From Chloroflexota bacterium (GTDB taxonomy: Bacteria > Chloroflexota > UBA6077 > FW602-bin22 > JAMCYS01): a stretch of 56,834 nucleotides of DNA. Location of the stretch: assembly GCA_023473795.1 (NCBI GenBank), contig JAMCYS010000154.1, forward strand, positions 21,861-78,694, given 5' to 3'. Below the pieces are notes generated by a model. That model made no database searches. It saw only the letters and a program-made list of their open reading frames with translations, and was not told where the DNA came from. Shown here in pieces: positions 16,541 to 25,041 of this stretch (its first letter is position 1; each line of letters starts with the position of its first letter). Both the position numbers and the translations under genes were made by a program.

Positions 16541-17236
16541 ATGCGCGAGCCGAACGAGAAAGTGAAGATCCTCATTGCGGATGACCACCCCATCTTTCGC
16601 CAAGGGCTCCGCGGAATACTGAACGAAGAGCCGGAGTTCGAGGTCGTCGGAGAGACCGCCGACGGTAACCAAGCAGTAGACCTGTCCCAGACCCTCAGCC
16701 CTGACGTGCTGCTCATCGATGCGCACTTGCCCGGCAAAGACGGCATCGAGGTTGCCCGCGCGGTCAAGATGCACTCCCCAAGTACCGGCATCATTATCAT
16801 GACTGCCCAGGACGATGAAGAGCAACTGTTCCAGGCCATCAAGGTGGGAGCCGCCGGGTACTATCTGAAAGACATCGAACCCGCGACGCTGCTGGAGGCG
16901 ATCCGTCGGGTTAGCGTCGGAGAGTACCTCATCAACGAAAGCGTCCTCACGAAGCCCCTCGTCGCTTCCCGCGTGCTGAAACAGTTCCGCGACTTGGCCC
17001 TCGCCGGGCAGGATGTCGAGCCACTCTTTGTTCCGCTGTCGGCCCGCGAAATAGAGGTCCTCGAATACATAGCCCGTGGCAACAGCAACAAGGAAATCGC
17101 ACGCGCCCTCAAGATCAGCGACCAAACGGTCAAGAACCACATTACCTCCATATTGCGGAAACTGGCCGTCAACGACCGAACGCAGGCCGTGGTTTACGCT
17201 CTGCGACACGGTTGGATCAAGATGCATGAGGTCTAG
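16541..17236 (+). CDS. NarL/DegU-type response regulator
   Basis: A 231-residue two-domain regulator. The receiver (8-125) has the full active site: D14/D15, phospho-acceptor D60 (LLIDAHLPG), T88 and K110 (YYLKD). The C-terminal LuxR-type HTH (about 165-228) has LSAREIEVLEYIARGNSNKEIA and VKNHITSILRKL. ATG 16541 follows GGGAGGG. The next gene is a kinase-like protein that lacks catalytic residues, and the Flp pilus locus lies downstream, so this protein probably controls pilus expression. Its phosphate source is unclear. Confidence 0.93.
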   Translation: MREPNEKVKILIADDHPIFRQGLRGILNEEPEFEVVGETADGNQAVDLSQTLSPDVLLIDAHLPGKDGIEVARAVKMHSPSTGIIIMTAQDDEEQLFQAIKVGAAGYYLKDIEPATLLEAIRRVSVGEYLINESVLTKPLVASRVLKQFRDLALAGQDVEPLFVPLSAREIEVLEYIARGNSNKEIARALKISDQTVKNHITSILRKLAVNDRTQAVVYALRHGWIKMHEV

Positions 17237-17245
17237 ATCCCAGTA

Positions 17246-18328
17246 ATGGGTGAGGAATCGCCCCCAAGGGACGCTCTTCTGAGGGAGTGCGAGCTAGCGC
17301 GGCTGGACGGCCGGAAGACCATCGATCAACTGCAACGGCAATTGTACGAGCTCCGTCTACTCGTGCGGCAAGTCGAAACCGAACTCCAGCAACTTGCCCC
17401 AAAGCGCAGCGAACGAGAAGAGCAAGTACGCCTTGTGGAGATCGACCCTGCCGCTTTCACGCCGGCGCTCGTTCGCGAGGCTTACGCCGCGCTCGCCGAG
17501 GTCGCGAACCGCCACTTCCTAATGCAGGTGCAGCTGGACTCCCTGCGCCAGAGGGAGCAAGCGCTGACGCTTCAGCTGGGGCAGGCGGAACAATCGTCGA
17601 ACTTGCTGGCCAAGATAGCGATGTTCTTGCCGGACTTGCGCTCCGGCGAAGCGGCACCCCCGGCGAATGGCGGGGGGATCTCGCACCGCGAGACTGCGCG
17701 GCTTCTGGTCACGGCGCGGGAAGAGCAGAGACAGCTGCTTACCCAGCAGATCCTGGATGGGCCAGTGACGGTTCTGAGCAATCTGGTGCTGCAGGCAGAA
17801 GTCGGCCTGCGCCTGATGAGCCGCAACAAAGACACGGCAATGGCCGAATTGAAGGAGTTGAAGGATTCCCTGGCGGGCGCGCTGGGAGAGGTGAAGCGGT
17901 TTGCCGTGACCATGAGTCCCCCATCTCTGCCGGAGATGGGTCTCCCCGGCACGCTGCGGCGGTACCTCGCCGAGGTGGAGACCCGAACCGGTGTGGCGGC
18001 CCACTTCGCCAGTTCCGGAGATGACATGCGCCTGCCGGCGGAGACGGAACTCTATCTCTTTCGCGCGGCCCAGGAGGCTCTGGGCTACTTACTGGTGGGT
18101 GCCCCGCCGTCCGAGATCGGTGTCTCTCTCTCCTTCACCCCACACTCCGCGCAAATGGAAGTTGCCGCGGCCTACGCCGGCCTCGCCCCATCGGCAGGCA
18201 GCGAGCAGGAAGACTTGCGGAACCTGGGCTACTACAGCCAGGCCTGTGGCGGCAAGGTCTTGGTGGACAGACCGAACGAAAGCAACCTGCAAATCCGCAT
18301 CTTCGTTCCCAGTCCCCAACCCGTCTAG
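17246..18328 (+). CDS. degenerate DegS/LiaS-like histidine kinase (pseudokinase)
   Basis: A 360-residue cytoplasmic protein: coiled coil (about 20-115), a DHp-like helix pair (about 155-220) and a C-terminal ATPase-like fold. In kinases of this class the DHp reads HDGP; here it is LDGP (170-173), so Leu replaces the phospho-accepting His. The ATP site is also lost: QEALGYLLVG stands where the N box (QEALxNxxKH) should be, and no DxGxG motif follows. The end (ACGGKVLVDRP, then LQIRIFVP) still keeps the kinase fold signature. Nine bases after the response regulator gene. Probably a binding partner or decoy, not an enzyme. Confidence 0.8.
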   Translation: MGEESPPRDALLRECELARLDGRKTIDQLQRQLYELRLLVRQVETELQQLAPKRSEREEQVRLVEIDPAAFTPALVREAYAALAEVANRHFLMQVQLDSLRQREQALTLQLGQAEQSSNLLAKIAMFLPDLRSGEAAPPANGGGISHRETARLLVTAREEQRQLLTQQILDGPVTVLSNLVLQAEVGLRLMSRNKDTAMAELKELKDSLAGALGEVKRFAVTMSPPSLPEMGLPGTLRRYLAEVETRTGVAAHFASSGDDMRLPAETELYLFRAAQEALGYLLVGAPPSEIGVSLSFTPHSAQMEVAAAYAGLAPSAGSEQEDLRNLGYYSQACGGKVLVDRPNESNLQIRIFVPSPQPV

Positions 18329-18421
18329 TCTGCCCGCATCACCCGCTCTACACCACAGTTCCTACTACCCATCACTCACTTCCTTTCACCCCCTCGTAAC
18401 TAATTCGGTATTACCTTCCCA

Positions 18422-18450
18422 TTGTTCGGTCAAGGGGCTGCCAATACAAT
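18422..18450 (+). promoter_or_regulatory. possible promoter of the Flp pilin genes
   Basis: TTGTTC (18422-18427), 17-bp spacer, TACAAT (18445-18450). The -35 is weak, which would suit an activated promoter. Leader about 100 nt. Confidence 0.45.
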
Positions 18451-18555
18451 GCAAACAAGAAGAGGGGCTGAGTGTAGGGTAGTCCGGTGGTTGAGCAGCA
18501 AGAGGCCAGACGGGTCTCGGCAGCCCCCAATAGCGGAAAGGAGGTAAATGGAACG

Positions 18556-18738
18556 ATGTACCTGTGGCTGCTCGCGCAATCGTATCTGGCGATGCCGCGC
18601 CGCCAGGAGGGCCAGGGGCTGGTAGAGTACGCGCTGATTATCGTACTTGTAGCCGTTCTCATCATCGTCGCGCTCCTAGCCCTCAAGAACCAGGTCTCCG
18701 GCACTTTCTCGACGATCGTTTCCGGTTTGTCTCAGTAG
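18556..18738 (+). CDS. flp: Flp type IVb pilin 1
   Basis: A 60-residue prepilin. The leader ends at Gly19, and the mature protein starts QGLVEYALIIVLVAV: the G-xxxx-E-Y rule of Flp pilins is met, with Glu at +5. A single hydrophobic helix follows. ATG 18556 lies behind a perfect AAAGGAGGT, implying high expression; the longer open frame from 18487 overlaps that ribosome site. First of three pilin-like genes ahead of the assembly genes. No prepilin peptidase is in the window. Confidence 0.92.
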   Translation: MYLWLLAQSYLAMPRRQEGQGLVEYALIIVLVAVLIIVALLALKNQVSGTFSTIVSGLSQ

Positions 18739-18820
18739 TAGGCCCGACGCCGAGCTCGCGACCGAGGAAGGCGAACAAGTATCGACCGGCGGCAACAATT
18801 GAGGGAAGGAGGTGATACGA

Positions 18821-19000
18821 GTGCTGTATCTCTGGCTGTTGGCCCAGTCGCTGTTGGCCCGCCGCGAAGAGGGGCAGGGTCTGGTCGAGTATGCGCTAAT
18901 CATCGCGCTAGTGGCGATCCTGATCATCTTGGCGCTGCTCGCCCTGAAGAATCAGGTTTCCTCCACGTTCTCGACGATCGTTTCCGGTTTGCATCAGTAG
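18821..19000 (+). CDS. flp: Flp type IVb pilin 2
   Basis: A 59-residue close paralogue of pilin 1 (same YLWLLAQS leader and LALLALKNQVS tail). Cleavage is expected after Gly18, giving QGLVEYALIIALVAI. GTG 18821 follows AAGGAGGTGAT; an in-frame GTG nine bases earlier is part of that ribosome site. A 24-nt exact match near the 3' ends (18706-18729 and 18968-18991) indicates a recent tandem duplication. Confidence 0.92.
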   Translation: MLYLWLLAQSLLARREEGQGLVEYALIIALVAILIILALLALKNQVSSTFSTIVSGLHQ

Positions 19001-19064
19001 TACCTGGCAAGCATCCGGCTGCGGGACGAATGCCCTGTGGCGGTAGTGAACGACTGGTAGGCAG

Positions 19065-19250
19065 ATGATGATGGCAAGACTAGTGATCGATTGGCTCTCT
19101 GGGCAGCGAAGCAGCGGTTACGGCAAGTCAGTGACCGAGTCCGCGTTGGTTCTCTTCTTAGTAGTCACCGTAGTGTCCACGGCGACGGTCACTGTCGGTC
19201 ATCAGCTTTCCGCAACCTGTTCAGGAATTCTGGCGGCTTTGCAGCCTTAG
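19065..19250 (+). CDS. diverged third Flp-like pilin
   Basis: A 61-residue protein with the pilin plan but low similarity to the other two. The G-xxxx-E rule holds (G20, then KSVT, E25), but the usual Tyr is Ser26 and the helix is VLFLVVTVVSTATVTV. It has a single Cys near the C-terminus. Three successive ATGs (19065, 19068, 19071) could start it, and the ribosome site is weak, so expression should be lower. It may be a minor or tip pilin, or a gene losing function. Confidence 0.65.
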   Translation: MMMARLVIDWLSGQRSSGYGKSVTESALVLFLVVTVVSTATVTVGHQLSATCSGILAALQP

Positions 19251-19303
19251 GTGGCGAGGCGGCTTAGCGGCAGTGCCATCACCTGGTTGTTGACGAGATT
19301 TAG

Positions 19304-19374
19304 ACTCCAGCGTGACGAGGTCAGATCCAAGCGTTGTATTACCGAACCGAAGGCAGCAACCATGACGCTGGAGT
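19304..19374 (+). other. inverted repeat in the pilin-cpaB spacer
   Basis: ACTCCAGCGT (19304-19313) and ACGCTGGAGT (19365-19374) are exact complements enclosing 51 nt. With the palindrome at 19458 they make the 314-bp gap 19251-19564 strongly structured. It does not match a riboswitch consensus that I know. Confidence 0.4.
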
Positions 19375-19457
19375 AAAGCGCCGGCCACCGAGGTTGAGTT
19401 CCCGAGAGCGCTTGGCCGGTAATGGCCCGGTCAAAGCCAAAGCGCAGGGTGATCTGG

Positions 19458-19487
19458 TGGGAGCCCTACCGGCCGGTAGGGCTCCCA
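19458..19487 (+). terminator. 30-bp perfect palindrome; terminator or processing hairpin
   Basis: TGGGAGCCCTACCGG joined directly to its complement, followed by TTTCGTCTC. It lies between the pilins and cpaB. It would let pilin transcripts outnumber those of the assembly genes by partial termination or by protecting a processed 3' end. The T tract is short. Confidence 0.6.
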
Positions 19488-19564
19488 TTTCGTCTCAAGT
19501 TCGCGATACGATCGCGTAGTCACCGCTCGCCGGCACGTCGATGCGGCCGGCAGGAGGTTAGGGA

Positions 19565-20359
19565 ATGGGCAAGCGCCGAGCCGGCGTGGTCCTCACGATA
19601 TTCGGCGTCGTTCTAGCCATAATGGTAGGCGGCGCTGTCTTCACGCTCTCCCAGCAGGCCACCGCGGCCAACGAGGAGGAGTCTGTACAAGCTATCGTCG
19701 TTCTCTCTCGAGTAAATGAGCGCACGGCGATTCCGGCCACCGCCATCGGCGTCGTGTCGGCGCCCAAGTCTGTCGTTCCACCGAGCGCACTTACCCACGT
19801 GGAGGACGCGATCGGCAAGATGACGCTGGAGGACATGTACCCGGGCGACTGGGTCTTGAGCGACCGTATCGCCGACACCAAAGGCGAGAGCGGACGTTCG
19901 TTCACGATCGAGTCTGGGCAGGTAATCGTCTCGTTCCCCGCGTCTGACATCATCCAGATGGGAGCGGTGAAGACGGGCGACTATGTCGATGTGCTTATCA
20001 CCTTCGATACCACCAAGGAACAAGGCGCGGCCGCTCCGGGACAGCCGGCTAACCAGGGGCAGGTTTCGCCCGGCGGGACAACGCAGCTAACAATGCAAAA
20101 CTTGAGAGTCCTCAACGACGTGGGCGGGGGAGAGCCGCAGGCCGCGGGCAGCGGCAGCACGGCGGCACCAGCCCAGGCGCCCAAGCAAGTTCTCTTCGCC
20201 GTATCCCGGCAGGACGCCATTGTCCTCAAGCAGATCAAGGACTATCCGGGGGCCAAACTAGAGTTGGCTCTGCGGGCTGCCGGCGACAACCGAGTCTATT
20301 CCACGGAGGCCGTGAATATGCGCGGCTTGATCGAGCGCTTCAAAATACAGGCTCCCTAA
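19565..20359 (+). CDS. cpaB: Flp pilus assembly protein CpaB/RcpC
   Basis: 264 residues: one N-terminal membrane helix (VVLTIFGVVLAIMVGGAVFTL), then an SAF domain (about 42-115) and an RcpC-type domain (VSFPASDIIQMGAVKTGDYVDVLITF). CpaB proteins are periplasmic or exocellular parts of Tad machines and usually work with a secretin, which is absent here. A Gly/Gln/Ala/Pro-rich insert lies at about 155-210. The ATG follows AGGAGGT. First of five consecutive tad genes. Confidence 0.88.
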   Translation: MGKRRAGVVLTIFGVVLAIMVGGAVFTLSQQATAANEEESVQAIVVLSRVNERTAIPATAIGVVSAPKSVVPPSALTHVEDAIGKMTLEDMYPGDWVLSDRIADTKGESGRSFTIESGQVIVSFPASDIIQMGAVKTGDYVDVLITFDTTKEQGAAAPGQPANQGQVSPGGTTQLTMQNLRVLNDVGGGEPQAAGSGSTAAPAQAPKQVLFAVSRQDAIVLKQIKDYPGAKLELALRAAGDNRVYSTEAVNMRGLIERFKIQAP

Positions 20360-20398
20360 CGGCAGACCAGTCAATCAATTGGGCACAGTGGGCAAGGT

Positions 20399-21664
20399 AT
20401 GAACGAGAAACGGCGCCCGATCCGCTTGTTGATCGCGGACGATAGCGGCGAAACGCGCACCAGCCTGGAGAAGATGCTGTCTCTCGAGGACGACATTCAG
20501 ATCGTTGGCCAGGCCTCTAGCGGTAAACAGGCGATCGAGAAAGGGCGCGAACTGCGTCCGGATATCATCCTAATGGATGTCTGGATGCCCGAGGTCGATG
20601 GCATAGCCGCCACCGAAGTCATTGCCACCGACATCAGCTCGGTGCAGGTGATTATGATGTCGGTTGCCGGCACCTCAGATCTGCTCAGGCGGGCGATGCT
20701 GGCGGGGGCAAGAGAGTATCTTGTCAAACCGTTCAGCATCGAAGAGCTGGCCGCCAGTCTGCGACGGGTGTTCGATCTCTATTGCCCCAAGCAACCATCC
20801 ACCCCCATTCATATCACTGGCCCCGGCAGAGGGGCTAGCCCCGACAGGCAGCAGGGTAGGATCATAGCCGTCGGCGGCCCGAAGGGCGGCTCCGGAAGAA
20901 CCACGATCGCCTGCAACCTTGCCGTGGCCCTGGCCCAGACAGCAGGCCAGCCAGTTGCTCTAGTGGACGCCAGTATCCCGTTTGGCGACGTGGGCTTAGC
21001 GCTCAACTTGGCCAATGGTCGGAGCATCGTCGACCTGGCCCTGGCTGATCCGGCAGAGATCGACCTGCCCGCTGTCGAAGAGCTGTTGGTGGCGCATTCT
21101 AGCGGCGTTAGGGTGCTGCTGGCGCCAGCCGCGCAAGGCAGTTCAGAGGGCATCAATCAGGCGTACGTGAAGAAGATACTGCTGGAGTTGACGTCTGGCT
21201 ACCGTTATGTAGTGGTCGACCTATCACCCCACCTGCACGAGGCCGACTTGGCCGCTTTGGGCGTGGCTGACAAGGTCGTGTTGGTGTACACCCTCGAAGT
21301 GCCTTCGGTTAGGGGCCTGAAGCACTACCTAGAGACGGCGAAAGCGCTCGGACTCGACGAAGGCAAACTGGTTCCAGTCGCCAACCGGATGGACATGCCA
21401 GGAGGCGTGCGTCTGCCGGATGTCGAAAAGAGCCTGAATCTGCGCACCGCGTTGGGCATACCCACTGACCTGCGTCTGGCGACCTACGCTCTGAACAAGG
21501 GCACACCGTTCGTTCTCAGCCAGCCGAAGAGCGCGCTGGCGCTGAGCATCCGCGACCTAGCCGGCCTGGTCGACGGCGAGTCTGCCGTCAGTCAGGCCAC
21601 AGCCTCTAAGCCTGCTAAGAAGGGCCGCGGGTCCCACATGTTCGGCTGGAAGAAGCCCAGCTAG
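20399..21664 (+). CDS. cpaE: CpaE/TadZ-like protein: receiver plus MinD-type ATPase
   Basis: 421 residues. The receiver (8-125) has phospho-acceptor D60 (ILMDVWMP) and K110. A MinD/ParA-type domain follows (about 153-400). The signature lysine K162 is kept in KGGSGRT, but the P-loop lysine is R167, so ATP hydrolysis is probably weak or lost, as in other atypical TadZ proteins. VALVDASIPFGDVG supplies the switch I Asp. TadZ/CpaE places the pilus machine at the pole or another site. The C-terminal tail is Lys-rich. Confidence 0.88.
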   Translation: MNEKRRPIRLLIADDSGETRTSLEKMLSLEDDIQIVGQASSGKQAIEKGRELRPDIILMDVWMPEVDGIAATEVIATDISSVQVIMMSVAGTSDLLRRAMLAGAREYLVKPFSIEELAASLRRVFDLYCPKQPSTPIHITGPGRGASPDRQQGRIIAVGGPKGGSGRTTIACNLAVALAQTAGQPVALVDASIPFGDVGLALNLANGRSIVDLALADPAEIDLPAVEELLVAHSSGVRVLLAPAAQGSSEGINQAYVKKILLELTSGYRYVVVDLSPHLHEADLAALGVADKVVLVYTLEVPSVRGLKHYLETAKALGLDEGKLVPVANRMDMPGGVRLPDVEKSLNLRTALGIPTDLRLATYALNKGTPFVLSQPKSALALSIRDLAGLVDGESAVSQATASKPAKKGRGSHMFGWKKPS

Positions 21665-21743
21665 AAGTAAGCGAATCGCCGGTAGCATTCCGCCGGGACG
21701 ACGGTGATGCCCCGAACGACGGCGACTAGTCAAGGAGAAAACC

Positions 21744-23129
21744 ATGTCCCTGTTGAGAAGAATCGAGGGCAACCTCGCCGCTCCAGCGGCGACGCCGGCG
21801 GCGAGCCCGGAGAGCACCCGTGCCACCAGCACGACGACGGGGTCTCGAGATTCTGGCCGTGAGATGAGCCTGGAGCTACGGGCCAAAGTGCAGAACCGGC
21901 TGATCAGCGAGCTTGACCCGAAAATGGATCTGAGCGACAGGGCCAAAGTAGAGCGCACCATCGAGGAGCTCTTCAACCTTATTCTGGCCGAAGAAAACAT
22001 AATCCTCACGAGAGTTGAACGCTCGCGCTTCTTCGAGCAGATTCTGGCTGAGATTCTCGGCTACGGACCGATTGAAAACCTGCTGAAGGACGAAACGATC
22101 TCCGAAGTGATGATCAACGGCCCGAGGCAGGTCTACATCGAACGTAAGGGCCGGATCGTCAAAACGGATACGCGCTTCGAGAACGACGCCCATGTAATGC
22201 GCATCATCGATCGCATCATCTCGCCGCTCGGTCGGCGTTGCGACGAGACACAGCCAATGGTTGATGCCCGTCTGCCTGATGGCTCCCGCGTGAACGCTGT
22301 GATACCGCCGATTTCGCTGGTAGGCCCCGTGGTCACCATTCGGAAGTTCGCCAAGAACCCCCTCACCGTGGACCAGCTGATCGAGTTCGGCAGCATTACG
22401 CGGGAGGTTGCCGAGTTCCTTCGCGCTTGCGTGATCGGCAGGCTGAATATCATCATCTCCGGTGGCACTGGCTCCGGCAAGACGACGCTCTTGAACGTCC
22501 TCTCTGACTACATTCCCGACGACGAACGCATCGTCACCGTAGAAGACGCCGCGGAGCTCCAGCTGCGCCAGGAGCACACTATCACCCTTGAAGCTAGGCC
22601 GGCCAACATCGAAGGGAAAGGGCAGATCACGATTCGCGACCTGGCGATCAATGCTTTGCGCATGCGTCCCGATCGGATAGTGGTAGGCGAGTGCCGCGGT
22701 CGTGAGGCGCTCGACATGCTACAGGCGATGAACACCGGCCACGACGGCTCTCTGACCACGTTGCACTCCAATAGTCCGCGAGACACCATCGCGCGCCTCG
22801 AAACGATGGTCCTAATGGCGGGCATGGATTTGCCGCTACGGGCGATTCGAGAACAGATTGCGGCGGCGATCGACCTTGTAGTGCACCAGGAGCGCTTCCG
22901 GGACGGCACGCGCCGGGTGACCAGCGTGACGGAAGTCCAGGGTCTGGAAAGCGAAACCATAGTGCTGCAGGACATCTTCACGTTCCAGCAGACAGGCGTC
23001 AGCGAAGGCCGAGTCCTGGGGCAGCTGCGGCCGACGGGCATGCGCCCGAAGTTCGCGCCTAAGTTGGAGCGATCCGGCATCAATTTGCCGCCGTCTATCT
23101 TTGGCATCAGACTAGAGGCCTTGCGCTAG
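21744..23129 (+). CDS. cpaF: Tad secretion ATPase CpaF/TadA
   Basis: 461-residue hexameric motor that drives Flp pilin assembly at the inner face of the membrane. Visible: N-terminal helical domain (40-120), Walker A GGTGSGKTT (240-248), Asp-box VTVEDAAELQL, Walker B region RPDRIVVGECRG and the His-box TTLHSNSPRD. All catalytic motifs are intact. Good SD (AAGGAG) upstream. Works with TadB and TadC, encoded next. Confidence 0.95.
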   Translation: MSLLRRIEGNLAAPAATPAASPESTRATSTTTGSRDSGREMSLELRAKVQNRLISELDPKMDLSDRAKVERTIEELFNLILAEENIILTRVERSRFFEQILAEILGYGPIENLLKDETISEVMINGPRQVYIERKGRIVKTDTRFENDAHVMRIIDRIISPLGRRCDETQPMVDARLPDGSRVNAVIPPISLVGPVVTIRKFAKNPLTVDQLIEFGSITREVAEFLRACVIGRLNIIISGGTGSGKTTLLNVLSDYIPDDERIVTVEDAAELQLRQEHTITLEARPANIEGKGQITIRDLAINALRMRPDRIVVGECRGREALDMLQAMNTGHDGSLTTLHSNSPRDTIARLETMVLMAGMDLPLRAIREQIAAAIDLVVHQERFRDGTRRVTSVTEVQGLESETIVLQDIFTFQQTGVSEGRVLGQLRPTGMRPKFAPKLERSGINLPPSIFGIRLEALR

Positions 23130-23147
23130 TAGTCGCGGGGGTACACC

Positions 23148-24095
23148 ATGCTCGCACTGGGTTTGGCTGCAATTGGCGCCGTGGCGACGATCCTCATCTT
23201 CCTCGGTTTGCGCTACGCGCTGGCTCGTGAAGGGGATATCAACGCGCGGCTGGAACAAGTCGTGGCCCGGAACACCTCGCTTTGGCGAGACGCCGGGGCC
23301 TCACGAGAATCGCTCGCCGCCGGATTGGACAAGGCGGTGGCGAGCCGCAGTTTCGCCGCGAATATCGCTCGTGATCTGGCGCGCGCCAACCTGAAGATCA
23401 CCGTCACCGAGTACATAACGATCCACGTGGTCATGTTCGTTCTGGTTGCCTTGCTGACGATACTGCTTACTGGCAACCCTGTGAGCAGCGTTCTGCTCGG
23501 CTTCATTAGCATGTTACTGCCACGTTTCTACGTCGCTCTCAGCCAGCAGCGCCGTCTCAATGCCTTCAACACCCAGCTGGCCGATACCTGCGGCATGCTG
23601 ACCAATGCTCTACGCACCGGCTACAGCTTGCTGCAAGCGATGGAAATGGTGAGTCGCGAGGGTCCTTCGCCCACTTCGGATGAGTTCCAGCGGGTGGTGC
23701 GCGAGGTTGGCCTCGGACTCACTCCAGAGCAGGCTCTGGCCAACCTGGTGCGCCGAATGAACAGCGAAGACCTGGACCTAATGGTGACGGCGATCAACGT
23801 TCAGCACGAGGTCGGCGGCAATCTTGCCCTCGTCCTGGACAGCATCGGACACACGATTCGGGAGCGCGTGCGGGTCAAAGGCGAGATCAAGACCCTGACC
23901 TCGCAGGTCAGCTGCAGCGGCAACGTAGTAAGTATGCTGCCGATCGGCTTGTGCATTCTTCTCTACTTGCTGAACTCCCAGTACATCATGACTATCTTCC
24001 AGCCCAGTTGGGTTCTCTGTCTGCCGGCGCTGGCGGCGGGCGGGATTATCGCCGGCTGGACCGTGATGCGTAAGATCACCGAGATCGAGGTTTAG
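23148..24095 (+). CDS. tadB: Tad platform membrane protein TadB
   Basis: 315 residues with helices near 2-22, two adjacent in the middle (TIHVVMFVLVALLTILLTG, then a second pair member) and two C-terminal. A GspF-type cytoplasmic domain (about 150-270) includes RTGYSLLQAMEMVSREGPSP and HEVGGNLALVLDSIGHTIRER. Forms the inner-membrane platform with TadC. ATG start 18 bp after cpaF. Confidence 0.92.
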   Translation: MLALGLAAIGAVATILIFLGLRYALAREGDINARLEQVVARNTSLWRDAGASRESLAAGLDKAVASRSFAANIARDLARANLKITVTEYITIHVVMFVLVALLTILLTGNPVSSVLLGFISMLLPRFYVALSQQRRLNAFNTQLADTCGMLTNALRTGYSLLQAMEMVSREGPSPTSDEFQRVVREVGLGLTPEQALANLVRRMNSEDLDLMVTAINVQHEVGGNLALVLDSIGHTIRERVRVKGEIKTLTSQVSCSGNVVSMLPIGLCILLYLLNSQYIMTIFQPSWVLCLPALAAGGIIAGWTVMRKITEIEV

Positions 24096-24105
24096 GAGGG
24101 CACTC

Positions 24106-25041
24106 GTGGATTCGATGGTATCCTCAGGCCTGGCGCTGCTCGCCTCCCTGGCCACGCTCGCGCTCTTCTACGGCTTCTCGCTCATCAGGGCGGGCCGACC
24201 CAAGATCAAGGATCGCATAGGGCAACTCGGCTCCCGCCCGGTCACCCTGGAGGAGATCGAGCTGTCGCAACCCTTCTTTGAGAGGGTGATTCGGCCGACG
24301 GTCAATCAAGTCGCGACCCTCCTCAACAAGCGCCGGCCAGAGCAGTCGACGCGCCAACTGCGTCATCGCCTGGCCCTCGCCGGCAATCCCAACAACATGG
24401 ACGTATCGGACTTCTTGGGCGTAAAGGGCATGGCGGCCCTAGGCGTCGGGGGGCTCTGCCTACTACTGCTGTTCAGCATCGTGCCACTGTGGCAGGCCGC
24501 CCTTGCCGGATCGATCTTCTCTGTCATCGGCTACACTCTGCCCGATTTCTGGTTGGGTAACATAGTCAATCGCCGTAAGAAGGAGATCCAGAAGGCGCTG
24601 CCAGATGCGCTCGACCTTCTCACCATCAGCGTCGAAGCCGGCTTGGGTTTCGATTCGGCAGTGAACAAGGTAGCACAGAAATGGCGCAATGCTCTCTCGG
24701 ACGAATTCAGACGTACTCTGGCGGAAATCCGCATGGGCAAAGCGCGACGTGATGCGCTGAAGGATCTAGCAATACGGACTGACGTCGCGGACATGAACAT
24801 GGTTCTGGCGGCCATTATCCAAGCGGATCAGCTCGGAGTGAGCATCGCCAAGATCTTGCGCGTCCAGGCCGACCAGATGCGCGTCAACCGCCGCCAGCGT
24901 GCCGAACAGGAAGCACACCAGGCGCCGGTCAAAATGACTTTCCCCTTGGTCTTCTTGATCTTTCCTGCTATGCTCATCATCATCGTGGGACCAGCAATCG
25001 TCCAGATCCTGCAATTGATGACCAGTGGAACGATACAATGA
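24106..25041 (+). CDS. tadC: Tad platform membrane protein TadC
   Basis: 311 residues with an N-terminal helix, a central pair, a GspF-type domain (QKALPDALDLLTISVEAGLG; ADQLGVSIAKILRVQADQMR) and a C-terminal helix. Pairs with TadB. GTG 24106 is preceded by AGGAGG overlapping the tadB stop region, so the two are coupled. The stop overlaps the next ATG by ATGA. No TadD-G or prepilin peptidase follows. Confidence 0.92.
   Translation: MDSMVSSGLALLASLATLALFYGFSLIRAGRPKIKDRIGQLGSRPVTLEEIELSQPFFERVIRPTVNQVATLLNKRRPEQSTRQLRHRLALAGNPNNMDVSDFLGVKGMAALGVGGLCLLLLFSIVPLWQAALAGSIFSVIGYTLPDFWLGNIVNRRKKEIQKALPDALDLLTISVEAGLGFDSAVNKVAQKWRNALSDEFRRTLAEIRMGKARRDALKDLAIRTDVADMNMVLAAIIQADQLGVSIAKILRVQADQMRVNRRQRAEQEAHQAPVKMTFPLVFLIFPAMLIIIVGPAIVQILQLMTSGTIQ

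Noticed and set aside
18487-18555. Longer frame for the first pilin
   Set aside because: The perfect ribosome site at 18537-18545 is inside it and serves ATG 18556.
19251-19564. Cyclic-di-GMP riboswitch ahead of cpaB
   Set aside because: Some AAAGCC and GGTCAAAG-like pieces are present, but the conserved core order of GEMM RNAs is not met.
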